Shown here piece after piece: positions 16,401-26,242 of a stretch of 64,000 nucleotides of DNA; position 1 is the stretch's first letter, and the number at the start of each line of letters is the position of its first letter. The stretch lies in the NCBI RefSeq assembly GCF_030499515.1, contig NZ_JASTWJ010000001.1, forward strand, positions 1,550,001 to 1,614,000. The letters run 5' to 3'. Under the pieces are notes generated by a model, which was not told the origin of the DNA, did not search any database, and was given only the letters and a program-made list of their open reading frames with translations. The DNA comes from Streptomyces sp. DT2A-34 (lineage in GTDB: Bacteria; Actinomycetota; Actinomycetes; Streptomycetales; Streptomycetaceae). Made by a program: the position numbers and the translations under genes.

Positions 16401-17258
16401 ATGCCAGGTTTTGAATGGGACACAGCCGCAGAGCAGCGCTTCAACGTCAACCTGTCGATCCTCTTCACGGAACTCCCGCTCCTGGAGCGCCCCGCGGCCG
16501 CCGCCGCGGCCGGCTTCACCGCGGTCGAGCTGTGGTGGCCCTGGGTCGACTCCCCCACCCCCGAGCAGTCCGAGCTCGGCGCCCTGAAGAAGGCGATCGA
16601 GGACGCGGGCGTCCAGCTCACCGGGCTGAACTTCTACGCCGGTCAGCTGCCCGGCCCCGACCGGGGCGCCCTGTCGGTCCCGGGCGAGGAGTCGGAGAGG
16701 TTCCGCGCCAACATCGACGTGGCCGCCGACTTCGCCCAGTCGCTGGGCTGCCGCGCGCTCAACGCCCTGTACGGCAACCGCGTCGAAGGCGTGGACCCGG
16801 CCGAGCAGGACGCGCTCGCGCTGGAGAACCTGGTCCTCGCGGCCCGGGCGGCCGACCGGATCGGCGCGATCCTTCTCATCGAGGCGCTGAACAAGCCGGA
16901 GTCGCCGCTGTACCCGCTGGTGTCCGCACCGGCCGCCGTCGGCATCGTCGACAAGGTCAACGAGGCGACAGGACTGGGCAACGCGAAGTTCCTCATGGAC
17001 CTTTACCACCTGTCCATGAACGGCGAGGACCTGCCCTCGGTGATCGAGCAGTACGCCGCGAAGACCGGCCACGTGCAGATCGCCGACAACCCGGGCCGCG
17101 GCGCGCCCGGCACGGGGACGCTGCCGCTGGAGGAGCTGCTCGACCAGCTGAGGAAGGCGGGCTACGAGGGCTGGGTCGGCCTGGAGTACAAGCCGGGCGA
17201 CCGCCCGAGCGCGGAGGCCTTCGACTGGCTGCCGGTGGAGCAGCGCGCCGCCCGCTGA
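16401..17258 (+). CDS. hyi: Hydroxypyruvate isomerase
   Basis: This 285-residue TIM-barrel enzyme belongs to the xylose isomerase-like family. Marks are RFNVNLSILFTELPLLERPA at the start, AVELWWPW (metal-side Glu region), the conserved LLIEALNK with a metal-binding Glu, KFLMDLYHLSMNGED with metal Asp and His, GHVQIADNPGRGAPGTG and GLEYKPG. It interconverts hydroxypyruvate and tartronate semialdehyde in glyoxylate use. The TSR gene glxR follows by 145 bp and likely shares the transcript. Confidence 0.92.
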   Translation: MPGFEWDTAAEQRFNVNLSILFTELPLLERPAAAAAAGFTAVELWWPWVDSPTPEQSELGALKKAIEDAGVQLTGLNFYAGQLPGPDRGALSVPGEESERFRANIDVAADFAQSLGCRALNALYGNRVEGVDPAEQDALALENLVLAARAADRIGAILLIEALNKPESPLYPLVSAPAAVGIVDKVNEATGLGNAKFLMDLYHLSMNGEDLPSVIEQYAAKTGHVQIADNPGRGAPGTGTLPLEELLDQLRKAGYEGWVGLEYKPGDRPSAEAFDWLPVEQRAAR

Positions 17259-17266
17259 CGGCACCG

Positions 17267-17343
17267 TCCCCTGGGGGCTGCCTCCCCCAGACCCCCGCTT
17301 CGGCCCTGAACGGGCCTCGTCCTCAAACGCCGGACGGGCTGAT
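17267..17343 (+). repeat. Streptomyces-type intergenic repeat, copy A
   Basis: The stretch with CTGGGGGCTGCC-CCCCCAG and CTTCGGCCCTGAACGGGCCT matches 23755-23809 closely (about 45 of 55 bases). It contains two hairpins, GGGGGCTG/CCCCCAG-type and GGCCCTGAACGGGCC-type. Such elements are common between genes of Streptomyces genomes. Here it lies between hyi and glxR. Confidence 0.7.
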
Positions 17344-17403
17344 CGATGCAGGCCGGCGCCAATTCGTAGACGTACCACAGCAGTTCAGAGAGGTACCCCC
17401 ATC

Positions 17404-18294
17404 ATGAGCAACCTCCCCAAGATCGCCTGGATAGGCCTCGGCATCATGGGCTCCCCCATGTCCGAGAACCTGATCAAGGCGGGTTACCAGGTCACCGGCT
17501 TCACGCTGGAGCAGGACAAGCTGGACCGCCTGGCCGCGGCCGGCGGCACCGCCGCGTCCTCCATCGCCGAGGCCGTGCGCGACGCCGACGTGGTCATCAC
17601 GATGGTGCCTGCCTCCCCGCAGGTCGAGGCCATCTCCTACGGCCCCGACGGCATCCTGGAGAACGCGAAGTCCGGCGCGCTGCTGATCGACATGTCCTCG
17701 ATCACCCCGCAGACCTCGGTCGACCTGGCGAAGGCCGCCAAGGGCAAGGGAATCAGGGTCCTGGACGCCCCCGTGTCCGGCGGTGAGGCCGGTGCCATCG
17801 AGGCCGTACTGTCGATCATGGTCGGCGGTGAGCAGGCCGACTTCGACACCGCCAAGCCGATTCTCGAGGCCCTCGGGAAGACCATCGTGCTGTGCGGCCC
17901 GCACGGCTCGGGTCAGACCGTGAAGGCGGCCAACCAGCTGATCGTCGCCGTGAACATCCAGGCGTGCGCCGAGGCCGTGGTCTTCCTGGAGAGGTCCGGC
18001 GTGGACCTGACGGCGGCGCTGGACGTCCTGGGCGGCGGCCTGGCCGGCTCGACCGTGCTGACGCGGAAGAAGGACAACTTCCTGAACCGGGACTTCAAGC
18101 CCGGCTTCCGTATCGACCTGCACCACAAGGACATGGGCATCGTCACGGACGCCGCACGCAACGTCGGCGCCGCCCTGCCCGTCGGTGCCGTGGTCGCCCA
18201 GCTGGTCGCCTCCCTGCGCGCGCAGGGCGACGGCGGCCTGGACCACTCGGCCCTGCTGCGGGCCGTGGAGCGCCTCTCCGGCGCCCAGGCCTGA
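17404..18294 (+). CDS. glxR: 2-hydroxy-3-oxopropionate (tartronate semialdehyde) reductase
   Basis: This 296-residue beta-hydroxyacid dehydrogenase has the NAD(P)-binding GLGIMGSPMSENLIKAGY, the substrate box DAPVSGGEAGAIEA, the catalytic Lys in TVKAANQLIVAVN and the C-terminal FRIDLHHKDMGIV. It reduces tartronate semialdehyde, the Gcl product, to glycerate. AGAGAGG-type sequence precedes the ATG. The gene follows hyi on the same strand, and catalase comes next. An 11-bp inverted repeat with a long loop (18308-18318 / 18359-18369) lies after its stop and may help end transcription. Confidence 0.93.
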   Translation: MSNLPKIAWIGLGIMGSPMSENLIKAGYQVTGFTLEQDKLDRLAAAGGTAASSIAEAVRDADVVITMVPASPQVEAISYGPDGILENAKSGALLIDMSSITPQTSVDLAKAAKGKGIRVLDAPVSGGEAGAIEAVLSIMVGGEQADFDTAKPILEALGKTIVLCGPHGSGQTVKAANQLIVAVNIQACAEAVVFLERSGVDLTAALDVLGGGLAGSTVLTRKKDNFLNRDFKPGFRIDLHHKDMGIVTDAARNVGAALPVGAVVAQLVASLRAQGDGGLDHSALLRAVERLSGAQA

Positions 18295-18388
18295 CCCACC
18301 CCGAGACTTCCGGGCGGCGTCTTCGCTGACATCTGTCCTGTCGCGCCCAGGCGGGGAGGCCGCCCGGAATCCACCGCCGCAAACAACT

Positions 18389-18429
18389 TCAACAAACTGT
18401 TGACGTTCAGATTCCCTCACTTCTAGGCT
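18389..18429 (+). promoter_or_regulatory. Catalase promoter with TCAACA-N3-TGTTGA operator
   Basis: TCAACAAACTGTTGA (18389-18403) is a perfect 6-3-6 palindrome overlapping the -35 box TTGACG (18400-18405). After 18 bases comes TAGGCT (18424-18429). The extended 18-base stretch TTCAACAAACTGTTGACG matches the urate-operon promoter at 17 positions and sits at a similar distance from the start codon (92 bp against 77 bp). Confidence 0.75.
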
Positions 18430-18435
18430 CCACCA

Positions 18436-18455
18436 AGCGGAAAGAGTTTTCCGCT
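18436..18455 (+). promoter_or_regulatory. Perfect 20-bp palindrome in the catalase leader
   Basis: AGCGGAAAGAGTTTTCCGCT has 8-bp arms and a 4-base centre. It lies just downstream of the predicted -10 box of the catalase promoter, so it could be a second operator or a 5' leader hairpin. Its GCGGAA half-site also occurs in the hyi/gcl palindrome, in the opposite arrangement. Confidence 0.5.
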
Positions 18456-18494
18456 GCCACCAGCACGGAAGTGCCACCGCACGGAAGGTCCACG

Positions 18495-19952
18495 ATGTCG
18501 AAGCGCGTGCTCACGACCGAGGCCGGCGCCCCGGTCGCCGACAACCAGAACTCCGCCTCCGCCGGCGTCGGCGGCCCGCTCCTGCTCCAGGACCAGCACC
18601 TCCTGGAGAAGCTGGCGCGCTTCAACCGCGAGCGCATTCCGGAGCGCGTGGTGCACGCCCGGGGCTCCGGCGCGTACGGCCACTTCGAGGTGACCGACGA
18701 CGTCACCGGCTTCACCCACGCCGACTTCCTGAGCGCGGTGGGCAAGCGGACCGAGGTGTTCCTGCGCTTCTCGACCGTGGCCGACAGCCTCGGCGGTGCG
18801 GACGCGGTCCGCGACCCGCGCGGCTTCGCGGTCAAGTTCTATACGGCGGAGGGCAATTACGACCTCGTCGGGAACAACACCCCGGTGTTCTTCATCAAGG
18901 ACCCGATCAAGTTCCCGGACTTCATCCACTCGCAGAAGCGCGACCCGTTCACCGGCTGCCAGGAGCCGGACAACGTCTGGGACTTCTGGGCGCACGCCCC
19001 CGAGGCCACGCACCAGGTGACCTGGCTGATGGGCGACCGCGGCATCCCGGCGTCGTACCGCCACATGAACGGCTACGGCTCGCACACCTACCAGTGGACG
19101 AACGCCGAGGGCGAGGCCTTCTTCGTCAAGTACCACTTCAAGACGAACCAGGGCATCCGCTGCCTGAGCGCCGAACAGGGCGCCGAGCTCGCGGGCAAGG
19201 ACCCCAACTCGCACCAGACGGACCTGCTCCAGGCCATCGAGCGGGGCGTGCACCCGTCGTGGACCCTCTACGTCCAGCTCATGCCGACGGCCGAGGCGGC
19301 CGACTACCGCTTCAACCCGTTCGACCTCACCAAGGTCTGGCCACACAAGGACTACCCGCTGCGGCGCGTGGGCCGGCTGGTCCTGGACCGCAACCCGGAC
19401 AACGTCTTCGCCGAGGTCGAGCAGGCCGCGTTCTCCCCGAACAACTTCGTGCCGGGCATCGGCCCCTCCCCCGACAAGATGCTCCAGGGCCGCCTGTTCG
19501 CCTACGCGGACGCCCACCGCTACCGCCTGGGCGTCAACCACACCCAGCTCGCGGTGAACGCCCCGAAGGCGACGACCGCGCAGAACTACGGCCGCGACGG
19601 CCTCATGGCCGGCAACTCCCAGGGCCGGTACGCCAAGAACTACGAGCCGAACTCCTACGACGGCCCGGTCGAGACCGGCCGCCCGTTGTCGGCCCCGCTC
19701 GCGGTGACCGGCCACACGGGCACCCACGAGGCCCCGCTCCACACCAAGGACGACGACTTCTTCCAGGCGGGCGAGCTGTACCGCCTGATGTCCGCCGAGG
19801 AGAAGTCCCGCCTGGTCGCCAACATCGCCGGTGGCCTCTCCCAGGTCTCCCGCGACGACGTGATCGAGAAGAACCTGGCCCACTTCCACGCCGCCGACCC
19901 GGAGTACGGCAAGCGCGTGGAGGAGGCGGTCCGCGCCCTGCGCGAGGACTGA
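18495..19952 (+). CDS. katA: Monofunctional haem catalase
   Basis: This 485-residue clade-3 size catalase starts at ATG 18495 behind GGAAGG. Key residues: catalytic His54 in [16 protein letters not shown], Asn127 in [13 protein letters not shown] and the haem-ligand Tyr in [13 protein letters not shown] (about 337). It breaks down H2O2. Its promoter shares an operator with the urate operon, whose uricase makes H2O2, so this is probably the detoxifying partner of purine breakdown rather than a general stress catalase. It follows glxR with 200 bp between. Confidence 0.95.
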   Translation: MSKRVLTTEAGAPVADNQNSASAGVGGPLLLQDQHLLEKLARFNRERIPERVVHARGSGAYGHFEVTDDVTGFTHADFLSAVGKRTEVFLRFSTVADSLGGADAVRDPRGFAVKFYTAEGNYDLVGNNTPVFFIKDPIKFPDFIHSQKRDPFTGCQEPDNVWDFWAHAPEATHQVTWLMGDRGIPASYRHMNGYGSHTYQWTNAEGEAFFVKYHFKTNQGIRCLSAEQGAELAGKDPNSHQTDLLQAIERGVHPSWTLYVQLMPTAEAADYRFNPFDLTKVWPHKDYPLRRVGRLVLDRNPDNVFAEVEQAAFSPNNFVPGIGPSPDKMLQGRLFAYADAHRYRLGVNHTQLAVNAPKATTAQNYGRDGLMAGNSQGRYAKNYEPNSYDGPVETGRPLSAPLAVTGHTGTHEAPLHTKDDDFFQAGELYRLMSAEEKSRLVANIAGGLSQVSRDDVIEKNLAHFHAADPEYGKRVEEAVRALRED

Positions 19953-20263
19953 ACCCCGAGACTGCGTCCGCCTCCTGACGGAAGGTCATGAGCCGGACGC
20001 ACCGCCCACGCCATGCCGCCGATCGACCCGGATGAGGGGTGGTCGACCGGAGAGGGGGCGCGGGCAACATGAGGACCGCGGCGGCGTGCGAGCCAGTGCG
20101 GTGGTGAAGGTCCGGGCCTCCTTCTCGACCTGAGGGAAGGAGCCCCCGGTTCCGTCGCTGCCGCCGCGGTCCCGAGCCCTGCAGACTCCGTCCGGCGGCG
20201 CGAACGTCCTGTCGCGCCCAGCCTCGCACCGCCGGACGGCCACAACCGCATACCTCACCGGCT

Positions 20264-20305
20264 GAAGAGCGCCGGGTACGGACGGTCCCGTACCCGGCGC
20301 TCTTC
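20264..20305. terminator. Strong hairpin terminator downstream of catalase
   Basis: A perfect 18-bp inverted repeat starts GAAGAGCGCCGGGTACGG, has a 6-base loop and closes with the exact reverse complement. It lies about 310 bp after the catalase stop and just before the gene at 20358. The rest of 19953-20357 shows no supported gene. Confidence 0.7.
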
Positions 20306-20357
20306 GGCGTCCTTCTCCGGGTCCGGGTGACCGGACAGGGTCCGATAGGTTGGCCGT

Positions 20358-20708
20358 ATGCCTTCCGTACTGGTTGTCGGTTACGACCCACAGGCGATCC
20401 CCGGGGTCGACGCGCAAGCCCTTCGCGGGGCGCTGGACAGGGAGTTGGCCCGGTTCGGCGAGCACGGCATCGACGCGGCCATGGCGCTGGTGGTGTTCGA
20501 CGAGTCGGCCGAGCCCACCCTCGTCGCGTCACTGGCCGAGCGTCCGTGGGACGTGGTGGTCGTCGGCGGTGGCATCCGCAAGACGGAGCAGTTGCTCCCG
20601 CTCTTCGAGCAGATCGTGAACCTGATCCGACGCCATGCGCCCCAGGCCGCCATCGCGTTCAACACCAGCGGCGGGGACAGTGTCGAGGCGGCACAGCGCC
20701 GGCTCTGA
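20358..20708 (+). CDS. Conserved hypothetical protein
   Basis: This 116-residue single-domain alpha/beta protein begins SVLVVGYDPQAIPGVD and has a second strand WDVVVVGGGIRKTEQLLPLF, then AFNTSGGDSVEAAQRRL. It looks like a small Rossmann-like or flavodoxin-like fold, but I cannot assign a ligand or reaction. It is preceded by a strong terminator and stands alone; codon use is typical. Similar proteins are common hypotheticals in Streptomyces. Confidence 0.7.
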   Translation: MPSVLVVGYDPQAIPGVDAQALRGALDRELARFGEHGIDAAMALVVFDESAEPTLVASLAERPWDVVVVGGGIRKTEQLLPLFEQIVNLIRRHAPQAAIAFNTSGGDSVEAAQRRL

Positions 20709-20908
20709 GGCTCCGACCCCTACCCGGTCGGCCTTGGGCCTGAGCCCTACCGGAATACGTCACCGATCGTACGCCGACTACGCAACCCTCAAATCAACCT
20801 CTGAACACGTGCCGGGGGGCTTCAACCGACCCCTGCCGAGGGCACATTCTTTTCACGCGGGGCCCCGCCGGCACGGGGGCGGCAGGCTCCGCGACGGGGG
20901 AGCACGAA

Positions 20909-20942
20909 AGGGGCGGCCCAACCCTTCGGTTGGACCGCCCCT
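20909..20942. terminator. Terminator after gcl (and the 20358 gene)
   Basis: A 15-bp stem (AGGGGCGGCCCAACC with GGTTGGACCGCCCCT, one G-T pair) and a 4-base loop lie 17 bp beyond the gcl stop. It also serves the convergent hypothetical gene. Bases 20709-20908 hold no supported gene. Confidence 0.75.
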
Positions 20943-20959
20943 CAGTGCGGTGAGACGCG

Positions 20960-22744
<1,785 letters not shown>

Positions 22745-22834
22745 TGAGTACTCCTGCTTCGGCTGTCGGATTCGCACTCCCGTCGCGCCCCGCGGTGAGC
22801 AATTCCGTGACGATGACATTCCCGCGAGCCACTA

Positions 22835-22849
22835 TTCCGTATCGCGGAA
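22835..22849 (-). promoter_or_regulatory. IclR-type operator upstream of gcl
   Basis: TTCCGTATCGCGGAA has five-base arms (TTCCG/CGGAA). Read on the gcl strand it is TTCCGCGATACGGAA, 13 of 15 bases identical to the hyi operator. Palindromes of this kind are bound by IclR-family repressors such as AllR in allantoin/glyoxylate regulons; no IclR gene is in this window. Confidence 0.7.
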
Positions 22850-22975
22850 AATGTTTTCTACTATCTGGAAGCAATGTAGGTGGGCCGGTGAAGACCGTCA
22901 AGGGGCGGACAACCGGGCCCTGCCTGGAGGACGATGGGACCGCTGTCCCGATGCGAAGCCGTCCTGGAGTGGGCC

Positions 22976-23719
22976 ATGTCCGAGAGCGTGTCGGTGCGCT
23001 GCCCGGCCTGCCGGCGCGAGCATCTCTACGAGGCCACCGCCTATCCGTGTGCGTGCGGGGCGCCCGTCGCGCCGGCGCTCGACCCGCACGCAGCCGCCAC
23101 GGCCGTCACCCATCGCGTCTGGGACGACGAATGGATCGGCGTGCGCTGTACGGCATGCGGCCGGGAGAACGAGTGGCCGCGCCCGGAGCTGGGCTGCCCC
23201 TGCGGGACGGTGCTGCGTGTTCCGGTGGCGCGGGCGGAGCCGGGCCATGGGCAACAAGCGGACATGGGCTCGTCGGCGCAACAGGCGGACCCGGCGGGCT
23301 CGGCAGGCTCGGCGCAGCGGAAGGCGCCCGCTGCGCGCCGCGTCTTCCAGCCCATCACGATCCGCACCGCGCGCGACGCGGTCACGGCGGCCGCCGTCTA
23401 TCTGCGCTGGCTCGGCTACCGGGACCTCCGCCGCGCCGACCAGCGGCCCCCGGCCGGCATCGGTATCGCCGCCCACGGCCTGCTCGCCCAGGTCGACCCG
23501 ACCGTACGTCCGGCCTCGCTGCGGGACGTGGAGTGCCTGTGGCTGACGGCCATGACGGAGTCGGTGGCCTGCGTCTACTTCTCCCTCGCCGGATACGCCC
23601 CCGAGGCCCGCGCCCGCGCCGAGACCCTCGGCGTCCCCCTGTTCGTCCTCGACCTCACGGGCACGCCCCAGCCGGTCAACGGGCTCGCCGACGAACTGGA
23701 CGCGACGGGCGCCCGGTGA
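22976..23719 (+). CDS. Double zinc-ribbon protein with unknown C-terminal domain
   Basis: This 247-residue protein starts at ATG 22976 (GGAG at 22966). Two zinc ribbons occupy residues about 6-75: CPAC with CACG, and CTAC with CPCG. After a Gln/Gly/Ala-rich linker comes a domain beginning ITIRTARDAVTAAAVYLRWL, with GIAAHGLLAQVDPTVRP, RDVECLWLTAMTESVACVYF and LFVLDLTGTPQPVN. The domain's Gly-Leu-Leu-Ala-Gln-Val-Asp strand and acidic/hydrophobic layout could be a restriction-nuclease-like fold, but this is only a guess. No neighbours explain it. Confidence 0.7.
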   Translation: MSESVSVRCPACRREHLYEATAYPCACGAPVAPALDPHAAATAVTHRVWDDEWIGVRCTACGRENEWPRPELGCPCGTVLRVPVARAEPGHGQQADMGSSAQQADPAGSAGSAQRKAPAARRVFQPITIRTARDAVTAAAVYLRWLGYRDLRRADQRPPAGIGIAAHGLLAQVDPTVRPASLRDVECLWLTAMTESVACVYFSLAGYAPEARARAETLGVPLFVLDLTGTPQPVNGLADELDATGAR

Positions 23720-23754
23720 CCTGTCCTCGCCCCCGCCGCCCCTACCCGTCCCGT

Positions 23755-23809
23755 CCCTGAGGGCTGCCGCCCCCAGAACCCCCGCTTCGGCCCTGAACGG
23801 GCCTCGTCC
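23755..23809 (+). repeat. Streptomyces-type intergenic repeat, copy B
   Basis: This stretch matches copy A (17267-17343) over its CCCCCAG-A-CCCCCGCTTCGG and CCCTGAACGGGCCTCGTCC parts. It lies between two genes and leads into another element at 23825. Confidence 0.7.
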
Positions 23810-23824
23810 ACCTGCCGAGGTCGG

Positions 23825-23880
23825 GTCGCGCCCCGAAGGGGCGCGGGGAACTGCGCGACCAGCCACAACGACCCCGCAGA
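23825..23880 (+). repeat. Streptomyces GCGCGGGGAACTGCGCGACC-type repeat
   Basis: The sequence with GCGCCCCGAAGGGGCGCGGG, an inverted repeat, then GAACTGCGCGACCAGCCACA is a short repeat I know from many Streptomyces intergenic regions. Only one copy is in this window. It ends 15 bp before a GNAT gene remnant, so it may mark the break point of that gene. Confidence 0.6.
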
Positions 23881-23895
23881 AGATCGACAGCCCAT

Positions 23896-24156
23896 CGCGG
23901 CACATCCCTCGGAGTGGGCCGCACCCTCCTCGCGTACGCCACCGACCGCGCACCCGAGGAGGGCCTGACCGCTCTCACCCTGACCGCCTTCACCGAGGTC
24001 CCGTGGAACGCGCCGTACTACGCACGCCTCGGCTTCCGCGTCCTGGAGGAGGCCGAGCTCACCCCTGGGCTGTGGAAGATCCGCGCCCACGAGGCGGAAC
24101 TCGGCCTCGACCGATGGCCACGGGTCTGCATGCGCCGCGGCCTGGACAGCCGGTAG
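23896..24156 (+). pseudogene. GNAT acetyltransferase remnant (C-terminal part)
   Basis: From about 23896 the frame reads GVGRTLLAYATDRAPEEGL, then FTEVPWNAPYYARLGFRVL and ends MRRGLDSR. This is the acetyl-CoA-binding and C-terminal half of a GNAT enzyme; the first 80-100 residues are missing. GTG 23914 allows a short open frame but the product would lack half of the fold. The loss coincides with the repeat elements just upstream. Confidence 0.7.
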
Positions 24157-24165
24157 AACGACAGC

Positions 24166-24639
24166 ATGGACACCGCTGCACTCGAACAGCTGCTGGACGA
24201 CGTCTTCGACCAAGCCGTCGTGCACCACGGCTACACCGCCTACATGCGCGACTACGAGGTCGTGATCTACGCGACCGCGGATCCCCGCACTGGTGTCGAG
24301 CCCGCCTGTCTGCGGTACCTCTTCCGGTACTGCGTCGAGGCCCGGTGCGAGACGTCGGTGCCGGCGGAGGTCTGGCGGACGTCCCTCGACGACCGCCTGA
24401 TCGACGACGTGTCCGCCGGCGGCCTCGACGGATACGTCTGGGGCGTGAAGTGGCACTGTCTGTACCCCGGCGCGAAGCTCCTGCCCGCCTCGGAGAGGAC
24501 CCGCCGGTGGTCGCGGTCCCTCGGGCTCGACTTCCACGAAGTGCTCATCGAGACCAACGCCCACCGGCTCACGCTGCTCTTCTCCGACCTTCAGGTGAGC
24601 GAGCTGCCCATCGGCTACACCCCTTTCGTCGCGGACTGA
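24166..24639 (+). CDS. YxiG-like conserved protein
   Basis: This 157-residue protein begins MDTAALEQLLDDVFDQAVVH, then GYTAYMRDYEVVIYATADPR and CLRYLFRYCVEARCET. I recognise it as a type often labelled 'YxiG-like' in Streptomyces; the function is unknown. It has the look of a beta-rich small domain that often sits near toxin/immunity or Imm-type genes elsewhere. It is tail-to-tail with the acyl-CoA synthetase gene, only 4 bp apart. Confidence 0.6.
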   Translation: MDTAALEQLLDDVFDQAVVHHGYTAYMRDYEVVIYATADPRTGVEPACLRYLFRYCVEARCETSVPAEVWRTSLDDRLIDDVSAGGLDGYVWGVKWHCLYPGAKLLPASERTRRWSRSLGLDFHEVLIETNAHRLTLLFSDLQVSELPIGYTPFVAD

Positions 24640-24643
24640 GCGA

Positions 24644-26242
24644 TCAGTCCCCGCTGTCCGCGTACTTCTCCCGCAGCTCCACCTTCCGCACCTTCCCGGA
24701 CACCGTCATCGGGAAGGAGTCGAGGATCCGCAACCGGCTCGGGATCTTGTAGTGCGCCAGCCGCCCGTCGCAGAAGGCCCGCAGCTCCTCCGGCGTCGGC
24801 GGATCGGCCGAGTCGCGCGGGATGACGCAGGCCAGCACCTCCTCGCCGTACCGCTCGTGCGGCACCCCGACGACCTGGACGTCCGCGATCTTCGGATGGG
24901 CGTACAGGAACTCCTCGATCTCGCGCGGGTAGATGTTCTCGCCGCCCCGGATGATCATGTCCTTGATGCGGCCGACGATCTCGACGTAGCCGTCCTCCCG
25001 CATCGTCGCGAGGTCACCGGTGTGCATCCAGCGGCCGGGGTCGACGGCCTCGGTGCTCTTCTCGGGTTCGTTCCAGTAGCCGAGCATCACGCTGTAGCCG
25101 CGGGTGCACAGCTCCCCCGCCGTGCCCCGCGGCTGGGTCACGCCGGTCGCCGGGTCGACGATCTTCACCTCGATGTGCGGCAGCACCCGGCCGACCGTGC
25201 CGGTGCGGTGTTCCAGGTCGTCGTCGCGCCGGGTCTGGGTCGAGACGGGCGAGGTCTCCGTCATGCCGTAGCAGATCGACACCTCGGCCATGTGCATCTC
25301 GGTGACCACCCGCTTCATCACCTCCACCGGGCAGGGCGAGCCCGCCATGATCCCGGTGCGCAGGGAGGAGAGGTCGTACGAGGCGAAGTCGGGGTGGTTC
25401 AGCTCCGCGATGAACATGGTCGGTACGCCGTACAGGGAGGTGCAGCGCTCCTGCTGGACGGCCTCCAGCGTGGCCTTCGGGTCGAAGGACGGGGCCGGGA
25501 TCACCATGCAGGCGCCGTGGGAGGTGGCGGCCAGATTGCCCATGACCATGCCGAAGCAGTGGTAGAAGGGCACGGGGATGCACACCCGGTCCTGCTCGCT
25601 GTAGGCGATCAACTCCCCCACGAAATAACCGTTGTTGAGGATGTTGTGATGGGAGAGGGTGGCCCCCTTCGGGAAGCCCGTCGTACCCGACGTGTACTGG
25701 ATGTTGATCGGGTCGTCGCAGGACAGCTCCTCGAACGCCACCGGCGTTCCCCGCGCGATCAGCGCCTCCCAGCTCGGGTCACCGATGAACACGGTCTCCC
25801 GCAACTGCGGGCACCTGCCCCGCACTTGCTCGACCATCGCCCGGTAGTCGCTCGTCTTGTGGCTGAGGGAGGCGAAGAGCAGGGAGATGCCGGCCTGCTT
25901 GAGGACGTACTCGACCTCGTGGGTGCGGTAGGCCGGGTTGATGTTCACCATGATCGCGCCGATGCGGGCCGTGGCGTACTGGACGAGGACCCACTCGGGG
26001 CAGTTGATCGCCCAGATGCCCACCCGGTCGCCCTTGGCGACCCCGCTCGCGAGCAGCGCGTACGCCAACTCGTCGACGTCGGCGGCGAATTGAGCGTAGG
26101 TCCAGCGCCGCCCGGACGGGACGTCGACCAGCGCCTCCCGGTCCGGCCAGGCGGCCACCGCCCGGTCCAGGTTGGCCCCGATCGTGTCCCCGAGCAGGAC
26201 CGTCTCGCTCGTCCCGTGCGTGTACGACAGCTGTGCGGTCAC
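24644..26242 (-). CDS. Fatty-acyl-CoA synthetase (AMP-binding)
   Basis: This 532-residue ANL-family enzyme starts at GTG 26242, which overlaps the stop of the upstream synthetase gene. P-loop: [21 protein letters not shown]5 motif [11 protein letters not shown]7 motif [19 protein letters not shown]-terminal lysine in [12 protein letters not shown]. It activates a fatty or aryl acid as acyl-AMP and then acyl-CoA. The length and motif set match medium/long-chain acyl-CoA synthetases. The pair of synthetases with overlapping ends is probably one operon. Confidence 0.88.
   Translation of the reverse strand: MTAQLSYTHGTSETVLLGDTIGANLDRAVAAWPDREALVDVPSGRRWTYAQFAADVDELAYALLASGVAKGDRVGIWAINCPEWVLVQYATARIGAIMVNINPAYRTHEVEYVLKQAGISLLFASLSHKTSDYRAMVEQVRGRCPQLRETVFIGDPSWEALIARGTPVAFEELSCDDPINIQYTSGTTGFPKGATLSHHNILNNGYFVGELIAYSEQDRVCIPVPFYHCFGMVMGNLAATSHGACMVIPAPSFDPKATLEAVQQERCTSLYGVPTMFIAELNHPDFASYDLSSLRTGIMAGSPCPVEVMKRVVTEMHMAEVSICYGMTETSPVSTQTRRDDDLEHRTGTVGRVLPHIEVKIVDPATGVTQPRGTAGELCTRGYSVMLGYWNEPEKSTEAVDPGRWMHTGDLATMREDGYVEIVGRIKDMIIRGGENIYPREIEEFLYAHPKIADVQVVGVPHERYGEEVLACVIPRDSADPPTPEELRAFCDGRLAHYKIPSRLRILDSFPMTVSGKVRKVELREKYADSGD

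Noticed and set aside
19953..20263. Possible small genes in the gap after catalase
   Set aside because: All frames are short, with poor third-position GC and no motif; only the 20264-20305 hairpin is supported.
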